Assembly: GCA_019418225.1 (NCBI GenBank)
Contig: DYCF01000024.1
Coordinates: forward strand, 3,762 to 67,761
Reading direction: 5' to 3'
Length of the DNA: 64,000 bases
From: Clostridiales bacterium
Lineage (GTDB): Bacteria; Bacillota; Clostridia; Lachnospirales; Cellulosilyticaceae
Every line of letters begins with the position of its first letter. Within the stretch, counting starts at the first letter, position 1. Below the pieces are notes generated by a model. The model ran no database searches, was not told where the DNA came from, and worked only from the letters and a program-made list of their open reading frames with translations. Positions 42,337 through 51,186 of this stretch are shown here, piece after piece. A program made the translations under genes and the position numbers.

Positions 42337-43332
42337 TTAGCCTCCTATTTGCGCCATTATTTTATCTTCTATATTATCAATTTCTAAGTCGTTAAAATGA
42401 TGTTGTACCGGTTTGCCTGCTGTTGCATCACTTATTACCTGTGTTAACTTTTCTTCAGTGATGCCTGCTCTTACCAAACGCTTTAAATCCACACCATCTT
42501 TGGAATGTAAGCACAATTTCAAGAAGCCATCCGCTGTCAGACGAATACGATTACATTCTTCACAGAAACATTCACTTACTGCGCTAATAAAGCCGATTTT
42601 ACCTTTAAATCCATCAATTTCATAATATTTAGCTGGGCCATTCCCCATCTTGCCATCATAAGGTTTTAATGGTCCAAATTCCGCTTCTAATTGTTTTTTA
42701 ATTTCTTGTTTAGAAAGTGGCTTAAGCTGTGGGCCAAGGCCAATAGGCATAAGCTCAATAAATCTAACACTTACCCTTCCTGACATAGTCAGTCTTGCTA
42801 AGTCACAGATTTCATCTTCATTAAAATTCTTTGCTACCAAACAATTAAGCTTCACACTTTTTAATGGATATGTCATGGCTTTATGAATACCTGCTAATAC
42901 CTTATCCAGTCCATCAACGCGTGTAATCTCCTTAAAACGTTCATGTTTTAATGTATCTAAACTAATATTAATGCGGTCTAACCCCGCATCTACAAGCGCC
43001 TCAATTTTTTCCTCTAATAAAAAGCCATTAGTCGTTAAAGTCACTTCATCAATACCAGGAATTTCTTTAATTTGCTTAATTAAAACATGTAAATCTTTTC
43101 TTACAAGAGGCTCTCCACCTGTAATTTTAATCTTAGAAATGCCGAGCTTCGCCCCGCTACGACATATCTTAAGGATTTCTTCAAAGCTTAAGCGTGCTTC
43201 ATTTGGCATACATTGTATGCCCTCTTCTGGCATACAATACGTACATTTAAAGTTACAATGATCTGTAACAGATATTCTTAAATAGTCAATTCTTCTATTT
43301 TGTTTATCTAACATAAGCTGCTCCTCAAACAC
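42337..43332 (-). CDS. moaA: GTP 3',8-cyclase MoaA (radical SAM)
   Basis: A 331-residue radical-SAM enzyme that starts molybdopterin synthesis from GTP. The first cluster is bound by DHCNFKCTYCMPEEG (C-x3-C-x2-C), the second by CEECNRIRLTADGFLKLCLHS near the C-terminus; KITGGEPLVRKDL supplies the SAM-binding GGE motif. The usual C-terminal GG is present (MAQIGG), as in canonical MoaA. moaC, moaD and moaE, needed for the next steps, are not in this window. Confidence 0.95.
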   Translation of the reverse strand: MFEEQLMLDKQNRRIDYLRISVTDHCNFKCTYCMPEEGIQCMPNEARLSFEEILKICRSGAKLGISKIKITGGEPLVRKDLHVLIKQIKEIPGIDEVTLTTNGFLLEEKIEALVDAGLDRINISLDTLKHERFKEITRVDGLDKVLAGIHKAMTYPLKSVKLNCLVAKNFNEDEICDLARLTMSGRVSVRFIELMPIGLGPQLKPLSKQEIKKQLEAEFGPLKPYDGKMGNGPAKYYEIDGFKGKIGFISAVSECFCEECNRIRLTADGFLKLCLHSKDGVDLKRLVRAGITEEKLTQVISDATAGKPVQHHFNDLEIDNIEDKIMAQIGG

Positions 43333-43357
43333 ACCTAATTATTCTTCCCTCATCCTT

Positions 43358-44575
43358 TTACAATCTATCGCGTAATAAAATCACCTTTACAGTTTCACCC
43401 ATAGCTAACTTCTCTGTTCCGGCTGGAATATCAATGAGACAATTGCATAAACTCATTGTATATAATGCACCTGACGCATGATTGTGATGATTTAAGTACA
43501 CCTTACCATCTTTATAAGTGCCTCGAATAAAACGTCTTTTTTTACTTTTTTTATTAAACTCACTCGCCATTATACCTGTACATGCTATGTTTAAAATTTC
43601 GCTATCGCCTAAAATCTTACTACATACAGGCCTTACCAGCAGTTCAAAATTTACAAGTGCTGCAAATGGATTTCCTGACAAGCTAATCATTAATTTATCA
43701 TTTATAAGGCTTCCAAGTACTGGTGTCCCCGGCTGAATTGCTACGCGCCAAAACAAACGCTTAGCCCCTAGTCTTTCTATGACTTCATGCATAATATCTT
43801 TCTTACCTACAGACACTCCGCCTGTGGTTACGATAAGCGCTACACGATTTATATAATGCGCAATTTGCTCAGCTACTGCCGCCGCTGTATCTTCACAAGT
43901 TTTAATCCAAATAATATCCATGCCTAATGTTTTACCTAAAGTACTCATCATCATGCCATTGCTATTATAAATTTTCCCAGGCAATAATGGCGTGCCTGCT
44001 TCCATGAGCTCATCACCTGTACATAAAAGTAGCATTTTAGGTTTTGCCTTTACTTTAACTTTACAAATCCCCATACTACTTAAAATGCCTAATGTAATGG
44101 CATTTAATTTCTCACCACATTTTAAAAGTAATGTTCCTTCTTTAATATCTTCACCTGTAAAGCAATAGTTCTCAAAAGGCTTAAGCTGCGTATAAATAGC
44201 TACACTGCTTTCACCATAATCTGTCTCCTCTTGACGCAGGACACAATCACACCCTTTTGGAATAGGTGCACCTGTCATAATGCGAACAGCTTCTCCTTGC
44301 TTTACTTCACCCTCAAAGTAATCACCTGCACATACCTCGCCTATTACTTTTAATGTAACTGGTGTTTCTTTGCTAGCCCCTATGCTACTCTCTGCCATAA
44401 AGGCATAACCATCTAAAGGTGAACGGTCAAAAGGCGGATTATTAATCGGTGCATAAATATCTTCATTTAAAATACGTCCATTTGCTTCTTCTAATGTAAC
44501 TTCTTCAAAGCCAACTATGCCCTTTACTTTTTCAAGTAGTATGTCTTTTGCATCTTCTAGGCTTATATTGACCAT
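43358..44575 (-). CDS. moeA: Molybdopterin molybdenumtransferase MoeA
   Basis: About 405 residues from the ATG at 44575, preceded by AAAGGAG. MoeA inserts molybdate into adenylated molybdopterin. Motifs: INNPPFDRSPLDGYAFMAES, IMTGAPIPKGCDCVLRQEE, LLCTGDELMEAGTPL, IVTTGGVSVGKKD and MISLSGNPFAALVNFE. The C-terminal domain ends IPAGTEKLAMGETVKVILL. Only 2 bp separate it from the paralogous gene upstream, so both are co-expressed. Confidence 0.94.
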   Translation of the reverse strand: MVNISLEDAKDILLEKVKGIVGFEEVTLEEANGRILNEDIYAPINNPPFDRSPLDGYAFMAESSIGASKETPVTLKVIGEVCAGDYFEGEVKQGEAVRIMTGAPIPKGCDCVLRQEETDYGESSVAIYTQLKPFENYCFTGEDIKEGTLLLKCGEKLNAITLGILSSMGICKVKVKAKPKMLLLCTGDELMEAGTPLLPGKIYNSNGMMMSTLGKTLGMDIIWIKTCEDTAAAVAEQIAHYINRVALIVTTGGVSVGKKDIMHEVIERLGAKRLFWRVAIQPGTPVLGSLINDKLMISLSGNPFAALVNFELLVRPVCSKILGDSEILNIACTGIMASEFNKKSKKRRFIRGTYKDGKVYLNHHNHASGALYTMSLCNCLIDIPAGTEKLAMGETVKVILLRDRL

Positions 44576-44577
44576 GT

Positions 44578-45600
44578 TTATTCTCCTTTTCCAAAATGAC
44601 AATGTGGATAATGACAAGGCTTGCATCCTGTACATAGGCCGCCATGTCCTAATTTAACCAAATCCCTTTTACTTAACTTCTCACCAGTCATTACTCTTGG
44701 TAATACAAGGTCAAATACCGTAGCCCCTGCATACATTACACAACCTGGTAATCCCATAATCGGAATATCTCCTTTATATGAAAGCAAGAACATTGCCCCT
44801 GGAAGTACTGGTGCACCATAAGAAATAATCTCTGCCCCTGTTTCTTTAATTGCACTTGGTGTGACATCATCTGGGTCTACGCTCATGCCGCCTGTACAAA
44901 CTATCATATCTGCCCCTTTTGCTAAGAAGCCTTCAATAGCTGCTGTAATCATTTCCTGCTTATCATCTACGATTTCTTGTCCTAAAATTTCTACGCCAAA
45001 TGGCTTAAGTTTTTGACGGATAACAGGGCCAAATGCATCCTTAATACGGCCTTTATAAACTTCACTGCCAGTTGTTACAATCCCTACTTTTTTATGAATA
45101 TATGGCACTAAGCTTAAAAGTGGCTTATCGCCAGCTGCTTTTTTTACTTCTTCCATTGTTTCTTTTTCAATAAGTAACGGAATAACTCTTGTCCCAGCCA
45201 ATGTATCTCCCTTTTTAACTGGAAAATTATTATGTCTTGTTGCAATCATTACACGGTCAATGCTATTGATATCCATAAGTCTTTCTACATCTACCTTGAA
45301 TACGCCATCACACTGAGCGATTGCTTCAATCTTCCCTTCCTTTACCTCTGAAGGTGCAATATTCTCATTATGACAAATCCCATATAAAATTTCTGCCGCC
45401 TCATTTTCATGAAGCATATTGTCATCTTTTTCCCAAATATAAAGATGCTCTTTTCCAATAGAAAGCAGTACTGGAATATCTTCTTTTGTCACCACATGCC
45501 CCTTTTTAAAGGCTACACCTTTTTTAACGTCTTTTACAATCTGTGTAATATCATGACAAAGTACGTGCCCGACTGCATCTTCTGTGCGAATTTGTTTCAT
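44578..45600 (-). CDS. MoeA/MoaB-like molybdopterin-binding protein with Cys-rich tail
   Basis: The 340-residue protein starts with a MoeA-like region (TEDAVGHVLCHDITQIV) and contains one MPT-binding domain (GIVTTGSEVYKGRIKDAF; MIVCTGGMSVDPDDVTPSAI; IPIMGLPGCVMYAG). It ends with CTGCKPCHYPHCHFGKG, a metal-binding-looking C-x2-C-x2-C-x4-C tail. Such proteins are found beside moeA in Clostridia; their role in Mo/W insertion or cofactor delivery is not defined. First gene of the five-gene Moco operon; AAGGAGG precedes the ATG. Confidence 0.85.
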   Translation of the reverse strand: MKQIRTEDAVGHVLCHDITQIVKDVKKGVAFKKGHVVTKEDIPVLLSIGKEHLYIWEKDDNMLHENEAAEILYGICHNENIAPSEVKEGKIEAIAQCDGVFKVDVERLMDINSIDRVMIATRHNNFPVKKGDTLAGTRVIPLLIEKETMEEVKKAAGDKPLLSLVPYIHKKVGIVTTGSEVYKGRIKDAFGPVIRQKLKPFGVEILGQEIVDDKQEMITAAIEGFLAKGADMIVCTGGMSVDPDDVTPSAIKETGAEIISYGAPVLPGAMFLLSYKGDIPIMGLPGCVMYAGATVFDLVLPRVMTGEKLSKRDLVKLGHGGLCTGCKPCHYPHCHFGKGE

Positions 45601-45803
45601 TACGTCATACCTCCTTGCGTTCTACCATTATTTTGTAATTAATAATAGTATATGTATTTATCTTAAATCTATTTGTACCTTTACAGGATTATTGCCTTTA
45701 AATCTAGTATTCCTCTTACTATGATTGTTAAAAATTCTACTATCTTTAGTATATTCAAGTCCATTTATTTTTTCTGTAATATATATCACGTTTTCAAGTA
45801 ACC

Positions 45804-45819
45804 TGTGAAAAGTTTCACA
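45804..45819 (-). promoter_or_regulatory. Crp-type palindrome upstream of the Moco operon
   Basis: TGTGA-AAAGTT-TCACA is a perfect match to the class seen before the asr and nar-like operons. A weaker TATATT -10 (45783-45778) would place the centre at about -40.5. A better TATACT box at 45652-45647 would leave it at about -171, so the position relative to the real start is unsettled. Confidence 0.6.
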
Positions 45820-45882
45820 TTTTTAACTTTGAATACATCACACTATTTTAGCATATTCTATCATTTAAAACAGTAGCTATTG

Positions 45883-47259
45883 CTACACTTCTATTTGTTT
45901 ACTTTCTATTTTCGTAGTAAGCCCCTTTATCTTCCACTTTCCTTGACCATAACGTATACAACTGATAAGGGCGGTAATAGTCCATGTAAGTCCTGTTGTA
46001 AACCATATACTAAGTGAGCCTACTGCTGGAATCATACTCAGCGGTTTTGCAAAACCGACACGCCCACCTACTTCTACAAATCCTGAAAGCATCGCAAAGT
46101 TTGCATCCCCTGCGCCATTTAATACATTACGCGTCACATAAATCATCCCTAGTGCCGCATAGAAAAGGCATACAATCTGGATACCTTGTGCACCTGCTGC
46201 AATAACTGCCTCATCGCTCGTAAACCATTTCATAATATCTTCTGCAAAGACCCAGTTAAGAGGCAGCATCATTAAACTGAAAAATGTACTAATACGCGTT
46301 CCTGCCCAAAAGCCTTTCTTCACTCGCTCAATTTGACCTGCCCCCATATTTTGTCCTGTATAAGTAGCAAGTGCTGCACCTAAAGAATTAAATGGCTGTT
46401 GCACTAACTGCTCAAAACGATTTTCCACAGTAAAAGCAGCTACCGTGACTGGCCCAAATCCATTAATGACCCATTGTAAAAATACGCAAGATATAGCAAT
46501 CATGGAATTTTGAAGTGCTACCGGAATGCCCAGTCCTAAGCTTCTTTTTAATAAATCCTTATGTACTACAATTTCTCTTAGTGGTATACGGAATAATTCA
46601 TTGTGTCGCCTTGCAAAAACAACGCATCCAATAGCTGCCACGGCTTGTGCAATAATGGTAGCAACACCTACACCTAGCACGCCCCAACCAAAGTTTACGA
46701 CAAATACATAATCTAGCCCCACATTTAATACACATGCCACACTTAGAAAAATCAGCGGCGTCACTGAATCTCCCAAAGCACGCAAAATAGAAGCAAAACC
46801 ATTATATAGCCCCACTGCCAGCATACCTGCACAGGTAATGCGCATATATAAAATAGCATCTTCTAGCATTTCAGGAGGTGTCTGCAACGCACTCATAATC
46901 GGTCTTGCTAAAACAATTCCCAGAATCCCCATCAGAAGTGAACTAAATACCATGACATACATGGCCGTACTAATTGCCTCTTTCACCCGTTTCATTTGTG
47001 CTGCTCCGAAAAGCTGTGAAATTACAATCCCAATACCGGCACTTAACCCAAATGTTAATGAAAAAAACAAGAAGGTAATTGAGCCCGTAGCACCTACTGC
47101 TCCTAATGCATTTGCCCCTACAAATCGCCCTACAATCATGGCATCTACCATATTATAAAACTGTTGAAATAAATTACCTACCAACATAGGCAGTGAAAAC
47201 TTAATGAGTAACTTCGTTGGATTCCCCTTTGTCATATCATAAGTAAAATCTCTGGCCAC
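45883..47259 (-). CDS. MATE-family multidrug/toxin efflux transporter
   Basis: A 458-residue membrane protein with about twelve segments and the MATE pattern: LLIKFSLPMLVGNLFQQFYNMVDAMIVGRFVGANALGAVG, a matching internal half (GLGIPVALQNSMIAI; VENRFEQLVQQPFNSLGAALATYTGQNMGAG). It exports organic cations or toxins using an ion gradient. It has no partner gene; its 5' region contains AT-rich DNA and ends at the carB terminator. Substrate unknown. Confidence 0.92.
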   Translation of the reverse strand: MARDFTYDMTKGNPTKLLIKFSLPMLVGNLFQQFYNMVDAMIVGRFVGANALGAVGATGSITFLFFSLTFGLSAGIGIVISQLFGAAQMKRVKEAISTAMYVMVFSSLLMGILGIVLARPIMSALQTPPEMLEDAILYMRITCAGMLAVGLYNGFASILRALGDSVTPLIFLSVACVLNVGLDYVFVVNFGWGVLGVGVATIIAQAVAAIGCVVFARRHNELFRIPLREIVVHKDLLKRSLGLGIPVALQNSMIAISCVFLQWVINGFGPVTVAAFTVENRFEQLVQQPFNSLGAALATYTGQNMGAGQIERVKKGFWAGTRISTFFSLMMLPLNWVFAEDIMKWFTSDEAVIAAGAQGIQIVCLFYAALGMIYVTRNVLNGAGDANFAMLSGFVEVGGRVGFAKPLSMIPAVGSLSIWFTTGLTWTITALISCIRYGQGKWKIKGLTTKIESKQIEV

Positions 47260-47356
47260 CTAAATCCTCCTCACTTAATTAAATTAATTTTTTATATTAT
47301 CTATTCCATTATAGCAATCTCTCTCTCAAATAAACATTACTTTCTAAAAACAAAAA

Positions 47357-47395
47357 TAGGTCATTATATTCTTTATAAAGTAATATAATGACCTA
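47357..47395 (-). terminator. Terminator of carB
   Basis: TAGGTCATTATATT pairs with AATATAATGACCTA around an 11-nt loop, 38 bp downstream of the carB stop, followed by an A-tract (U-tract on the minus strand). Confidence 0.75.
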
Positions 47396-47433
47396 CCTTA
47401 TTAACTTTTCTTTACACTTCTATCTTGCTTCTA

Positions 47434-50400
47434 TCACGCCTCTATCTCACTATGGAATTCTTGTAATGATTTAATCGTTTTACCTTTTCCGCTTTTTACA
47501 GCCTTAATTCCTTCAACTGTTGCTCTAGCGCCCGCCATTGTTGTGACATAGAAGACACGTTTACGTATAGCGGCTTTACGAATATAGCTATCATCATCAG
47601 CCCCAGTTTTATCATTTGGCGTATTAATTACAATATCTACTTCATTATTCGTAATGGCATCTAAAATATTTGGGCGACCTTGTTGTAATTTAAAAATTCG
47701 CTCTGCTTTAATGCCATTTGCATTTAAAAGGTCAGCTGTCCCTCCTGTGGCAATAATTTTAAAGCCGCACGCCGCAAATCCTTTTGCAACTTCTACTACT
47801 TCACCTTTATCTCTGTCACTTACACTAATAAGTACAGTGCCTTCAAGTGCAATCTTAGTCTGTGTAGCTTCCTGTGCTTTGTAATAAGCTTCACCGAAGT
47901 TATCTGAAATACCAAGTACTTCCCCAGTCGAACGCATTTCTGGTCCTAAAATTGGGTCAACTTCTTGGAACATATTAAATGGAAATACAGCTTCTTTTAC
48001 CCCATGATGCTTAAACTTCTTATCCTTTAAACTAGGTACTGGTGATGGACGTCCTGTCAGCTCGCTTGTAATAATGTCTGTAGCATATTTCACCATCTTG
48101 ATATTGCATACTTTTGAAACAAGTGGCACCGTACGTGATGCACGAGGGTTTGCTTCTAAAACATATACTTTGTCGTCCTCAATGGCATATTGCATATTCA
48201 TAAGACCACGTACATTCATTTCCTTTGCAATTTTCTTTGTATACTCTTTAATGATTTGCACGTTTTTATCAGAGATGTTCAGTGATGGTAAGATACATGC
48301 TGAATCTCCTGAGTGAATGCCTGCAAGTTCAATATGCTCCATAACAGCTGGTACAAATACGTTTTCACCATCACTAATAGCATCTGCTTCACATTCTGTG
48401 GCATTGTGTAAAAATCTATCAATTAAAATTGGGCGATCTGGTGTCACACCTACAGCGGCCTTCATATAAATTTCTAAACTCTTAGGCTCATGGACTACTT
48501 CCATCCCGCGTCCACCAAGTACATAAGATGGTCTTACCATGACTGGATAGCCGATACGGCTTGCAATCTCTAATGCTTCTTCTACATTAACTGCCATGCC
48601 AGACTCTGGCATAGGAATATTAAGTTTATTCATCATTTCTCTAAATAAATCTCTATCCTCTGCAAAGTCAATTGTTTCAGGAGATGTTCCTAATATATTA
48701 ACACCTGCTGCTTTTAAATCAGCTGCTAAATTTAAAGGTGTTTGACCGCCAAATTGAGCAATGACACCCAGTGGTTTTTCCTTTTCATGAATACTTAGTA
48801 CATCTTCTAATGTAAGCGGTTCAAAGTAAAGCTTATCAGATGTATCATAGTCTGTACTTACTGTTTCTGGATTACAGTTAATCATGATTGTTTCAAAACC
48901 TAACTCTCTTAATGCCTTGGCTGCATGTACGCAGCAATAGTCAAATTCAATTCCTTGACCAATACGATTAGGTCCACTGCCTAAAATCATAATTTTAGGT
49001 TTATCTGTGCTGACTTTTGACTGATCTTCGATATTATAGCTAGAGTAATAATATGCTGCATCTGGTGTGCCACTTACATGTACACCTTCCCAAGCTTCTT
49101 TGATGCCATAACTTAAACGTTTTTCACGTAACTGTGTTTCTGTTACCTCTAATACTTTGGCCAAGTAACGATCTGAGAAACCATCTTGTTTTGCTTTTAA
49201 AAGTATTTCCTTATTAGGTACTTGTCCCTTCATGCTTATAAGCTGATTTTCTTCTTCTACAAGTTCTTTCATTTGTTCTATAAAATAAGGCTTAATTTTA
49301 GTGAGTTCAAACAGTTCTTCCACTGTCGCCCCTTTTCTTAAGGCTTCATACATAATGAATTGTCTTTCACTCGTAGGAATATGTAACATTTGAAGCAGTT
49401 CCTCTTTTGTCTTATGATTAAAATCTTTTGCAAATCCTAAGCCATAGCGGCCTGTTTCAAGACTACGAATCGCCTTTTGGAAAGCTTCTTTATATGTTTT
49501 TCCGATACTCATAACTTCCCCTACGGCACGCATCTGTGTACCAAGCTTATCTTCTGCATTTTTGAATTTCTCAAAGGCCCAACGTGCAAACTTAATTACC
49601 ACATAATCCCCATCTGGTTTATATTTGTCTAATGTCCCATATTTGCCACATGGAATATCTTTTAGCGTCAATCCTGTTGCAAGCATAGCCGATACTAATG
49701 CAATAGGAAAGCCAGTTGCTTTAGAAGCTAATGCTGATGAACGAGAAGTTCTTGGATTAATTTCAATGACAATAATACGCCCAGTTTCTGTGTGACGCGC
49801 AAACTGTACATTGGTTCCACCGATTACCTCAATCGCCTCTACAATCTTATAGGCTTGACGTTGAAGTTCTTGTTGTACTTCCTCTGAAATAGTGAGCATA
49901 GGTGCTGAACAGAAAGAATCCCCTGTATGTACACCTAGTGGGTCAATATTTTCAATGAAACATACTGTTATCATATTACCTTCTTTATCACGTACAACTT
50001 CTAATTCAAGTTCTTCCCAACCTAATATCGATTCTTCTACTAAAACCTGCCCTACAAGACTGGCTTGAAGCCCTCTTGCACATACTGTACGTAGTTCATC
50101 TTTATTATAGACAAGGCCGCCACCTGCGCCGCCCATTGTATAGGCTGGGCGAAGTACGACAGGATATCCTAACTTATCTGCAATGGCTAAGGCTTCATCT
50201 ACACTATACGCTACTTCACTTCTTGCCATTTCAATACCAAGCTTATTCATCATATGTTTAAATTCAATGCGGTCTTCACCACGTTCAATGGCATCTACTT
50301 GTACCCCAATAACTTCTACATTATATTTCTTTAAGATGCCTAGCTTATCAAGTTCTGAACATAAGTTAAGACCTGATTGTCCGCCTAAATTAGGTAATAA

Positions 50401-50655
50401 ACAGTCAGGACGTTCTTTTTCAATAATCTCTTCAAGACGTTTTGCATTAAGTGGTTCAATATAAGTTACATCCGCAATCTCTGGGTCTGTCATAATTGTT
50501 GCAGGATTTGAGTTTACAAGTACAATTTCATATCCTAATTGACGTAATGCTTTACATGCTTGCGTTCCTGAATAATCAAATTCACATGCTTGTCCTATAA
50601 TAATAGGGCCTGAACCAATAATCAATACTTTCTTAGATTTACTCTCCATTCTCAT
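47434..50655 (-). CDS. carB: Carbamoyl-phosphate synthase large chain
   Basis: The 1073-residue protein has two ATP-grasp halves: KKVLIIGSGPIIIGQACEFDYSG...VLRPAYTMGGAGGGLV...INPRTSRSSALASKATGFPIA in the first, and KIMILGSGPNRIGQGIEFDYCCV...VRPSYVLGGRGMEVV...EANPRASRTVP in the second, plus a C-terminal MGS-like regulatory domain (VFYVTTMAGARATVEGI). It makes carbamoyl phosphate for pyrimidines and arginine. Full length. The small subunit carA, normally just upstream, is absent; the upstream 530 bp hold no gene. GGAGG precedes the ATG at 4 bp, or a second ATG two codons on at 10 bp. Confidence 0.96.
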   Translation of the reverse strand: MRMESKSKKVLIIGSGPIIIGQACEFDYSGTQACKALRQLGYEIVLVNSNPATIMTDPEIADVTYIEPLNAKRLEEIIEKERPDCLLPNLGGQSGLNLCSELDKLGILKKYNVEVIGVQVDAIERGEDRIEFKHMMNKLGIEMARSEVAYSVDEALAIADKLGYPVVLRPAYTMGGAGGGLVYNKDELRTVCARGLQASLVGQVLVEESILGWEELELEVVRDKEGNMITVCFIENIDPLGVHTGDSFCSAPMLTISEEVQQELQRQAYKIVEAIEVIGGTNVQFARHTETGRIIVIEINPRTSRSSALASKATGFPIALVSAMLATGLTLKDIPCGKYGTLDKYKPDGDYVVIKFARWAFEKFKNAEDKLGTQMRAVGEVMSIGKTYKEAFQKAIRSLETGRYGLGFAKDFNHKTKEELLQMLHIPTSERQFIMYEALRKGATVEELFELTKIKPYFIEQMKELVEEENQLISMKGQVPNKEILLKAKQDGFSDRYLAKVLEVTETQLREKRLSYGIKEAWEGVHVSGTPDAAYYYSSYNIEDQSKVSTDKPKIMILGSGPNRIGQGIEFDYCCVHAAKALRELGFETIMINCNPETVSTDYDTSDKLYFEPLTLEDVLSIHEKEKPLGVIAQFGGQTPLNLAADLKAAGVNILGTSPETIDFAEDRDLFREMMNKLNIPMPESGMAVNVEEALEIASRIGYPVMVRPSYVLGGRGMEVVHEPKSLEIYMKAAVGVTPDRPILIDRFLHNATECEADAISDGENVFVPAVMEHIELAGIHSGDSACILPSLNISDKNVQIIKEYTKKIAKEMNVRGLMNMQYAIEDDKVYVLEANPRASRTVPLVSKVCNIKMVKYATDIITSELTGRPSPVPSLKDKKFKHHGVKEAVFPFNMFQEVDPILGPEMRSTGEVLGISDNFGEAYYKAQEATQTKIALEGTVLISVSDRDKGEVVEVAKGFAACGFKIIATGGTADLLNANGIKAERIFKLQQGRPNILDAITNNEVDIVINTPNDKTGADDDSYIRKAAIRKRVFYVTTMAGARATVEGIKAVKSGKGKTIKSLQEFHSEIEA

Positions 50656-51186
50656 ATATCCTCCAAAATTCTTATTTCTACTCCTCTGTTATGAGCTATT
50701 AGTCTCAAATTGTATATATTATATCATAAAATTTTATATATTATATATTTTTTATTGCCATTCATGTATATTTATTTAATATTTTGTTTTTTTAGTTTAT
50801 TTATTGTAAACCCAAACTATATATTTCATTCTCAGTACATTTTAACAATATTATTAAGAAACTTTTTATTTTCTTTCATATTTCTAAATATATTTTTGAT
50901 TTTTCTAACCAGACATCTTTGTATAAATATCACAAAAACTCAATTAAAATTCTTTTCATCTTATTTATTTTCAACTCAACACTTATACTTTCTACATACA
51001 ATTCACATTTTATTGTATTTTCTACCAAAGGAAACGCATTTTTTTATAGCACTTTTTATATTTATTTACTACACACTAAACTGTAATATATAAATATAAA
51101 AAAAATTATTAATATTTTTTTGTAATTTTTTTTCTTTATGATTAGCTAATATGCTATCAAAAATATAATGTAAAGGAGCAATATTT
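50656..51186. other. Extremely AT-rich intergenic region between divergent carB and pectate lyase
   Basis: About 530 bp with long A and T runs. Translated frames here are poly-Phe/Ile/Leu artefacts. It must hold the divergent promoters, including a likely AT-rich UP region for the pectate lyase; only the AAAGGAG site at 51171 is clear. No riboswitch or T-box hallmark is seen upstream of carB. Confidence 0.6.

Noticed and set aside
50710..51093. 127-codon plus-strand open frame before the pectate lyase
   Set aside because: It is Phe/Ile/Leu/Tyr-rich because of extreme AT bias, has no ribosome binding site and no conserved pattern.
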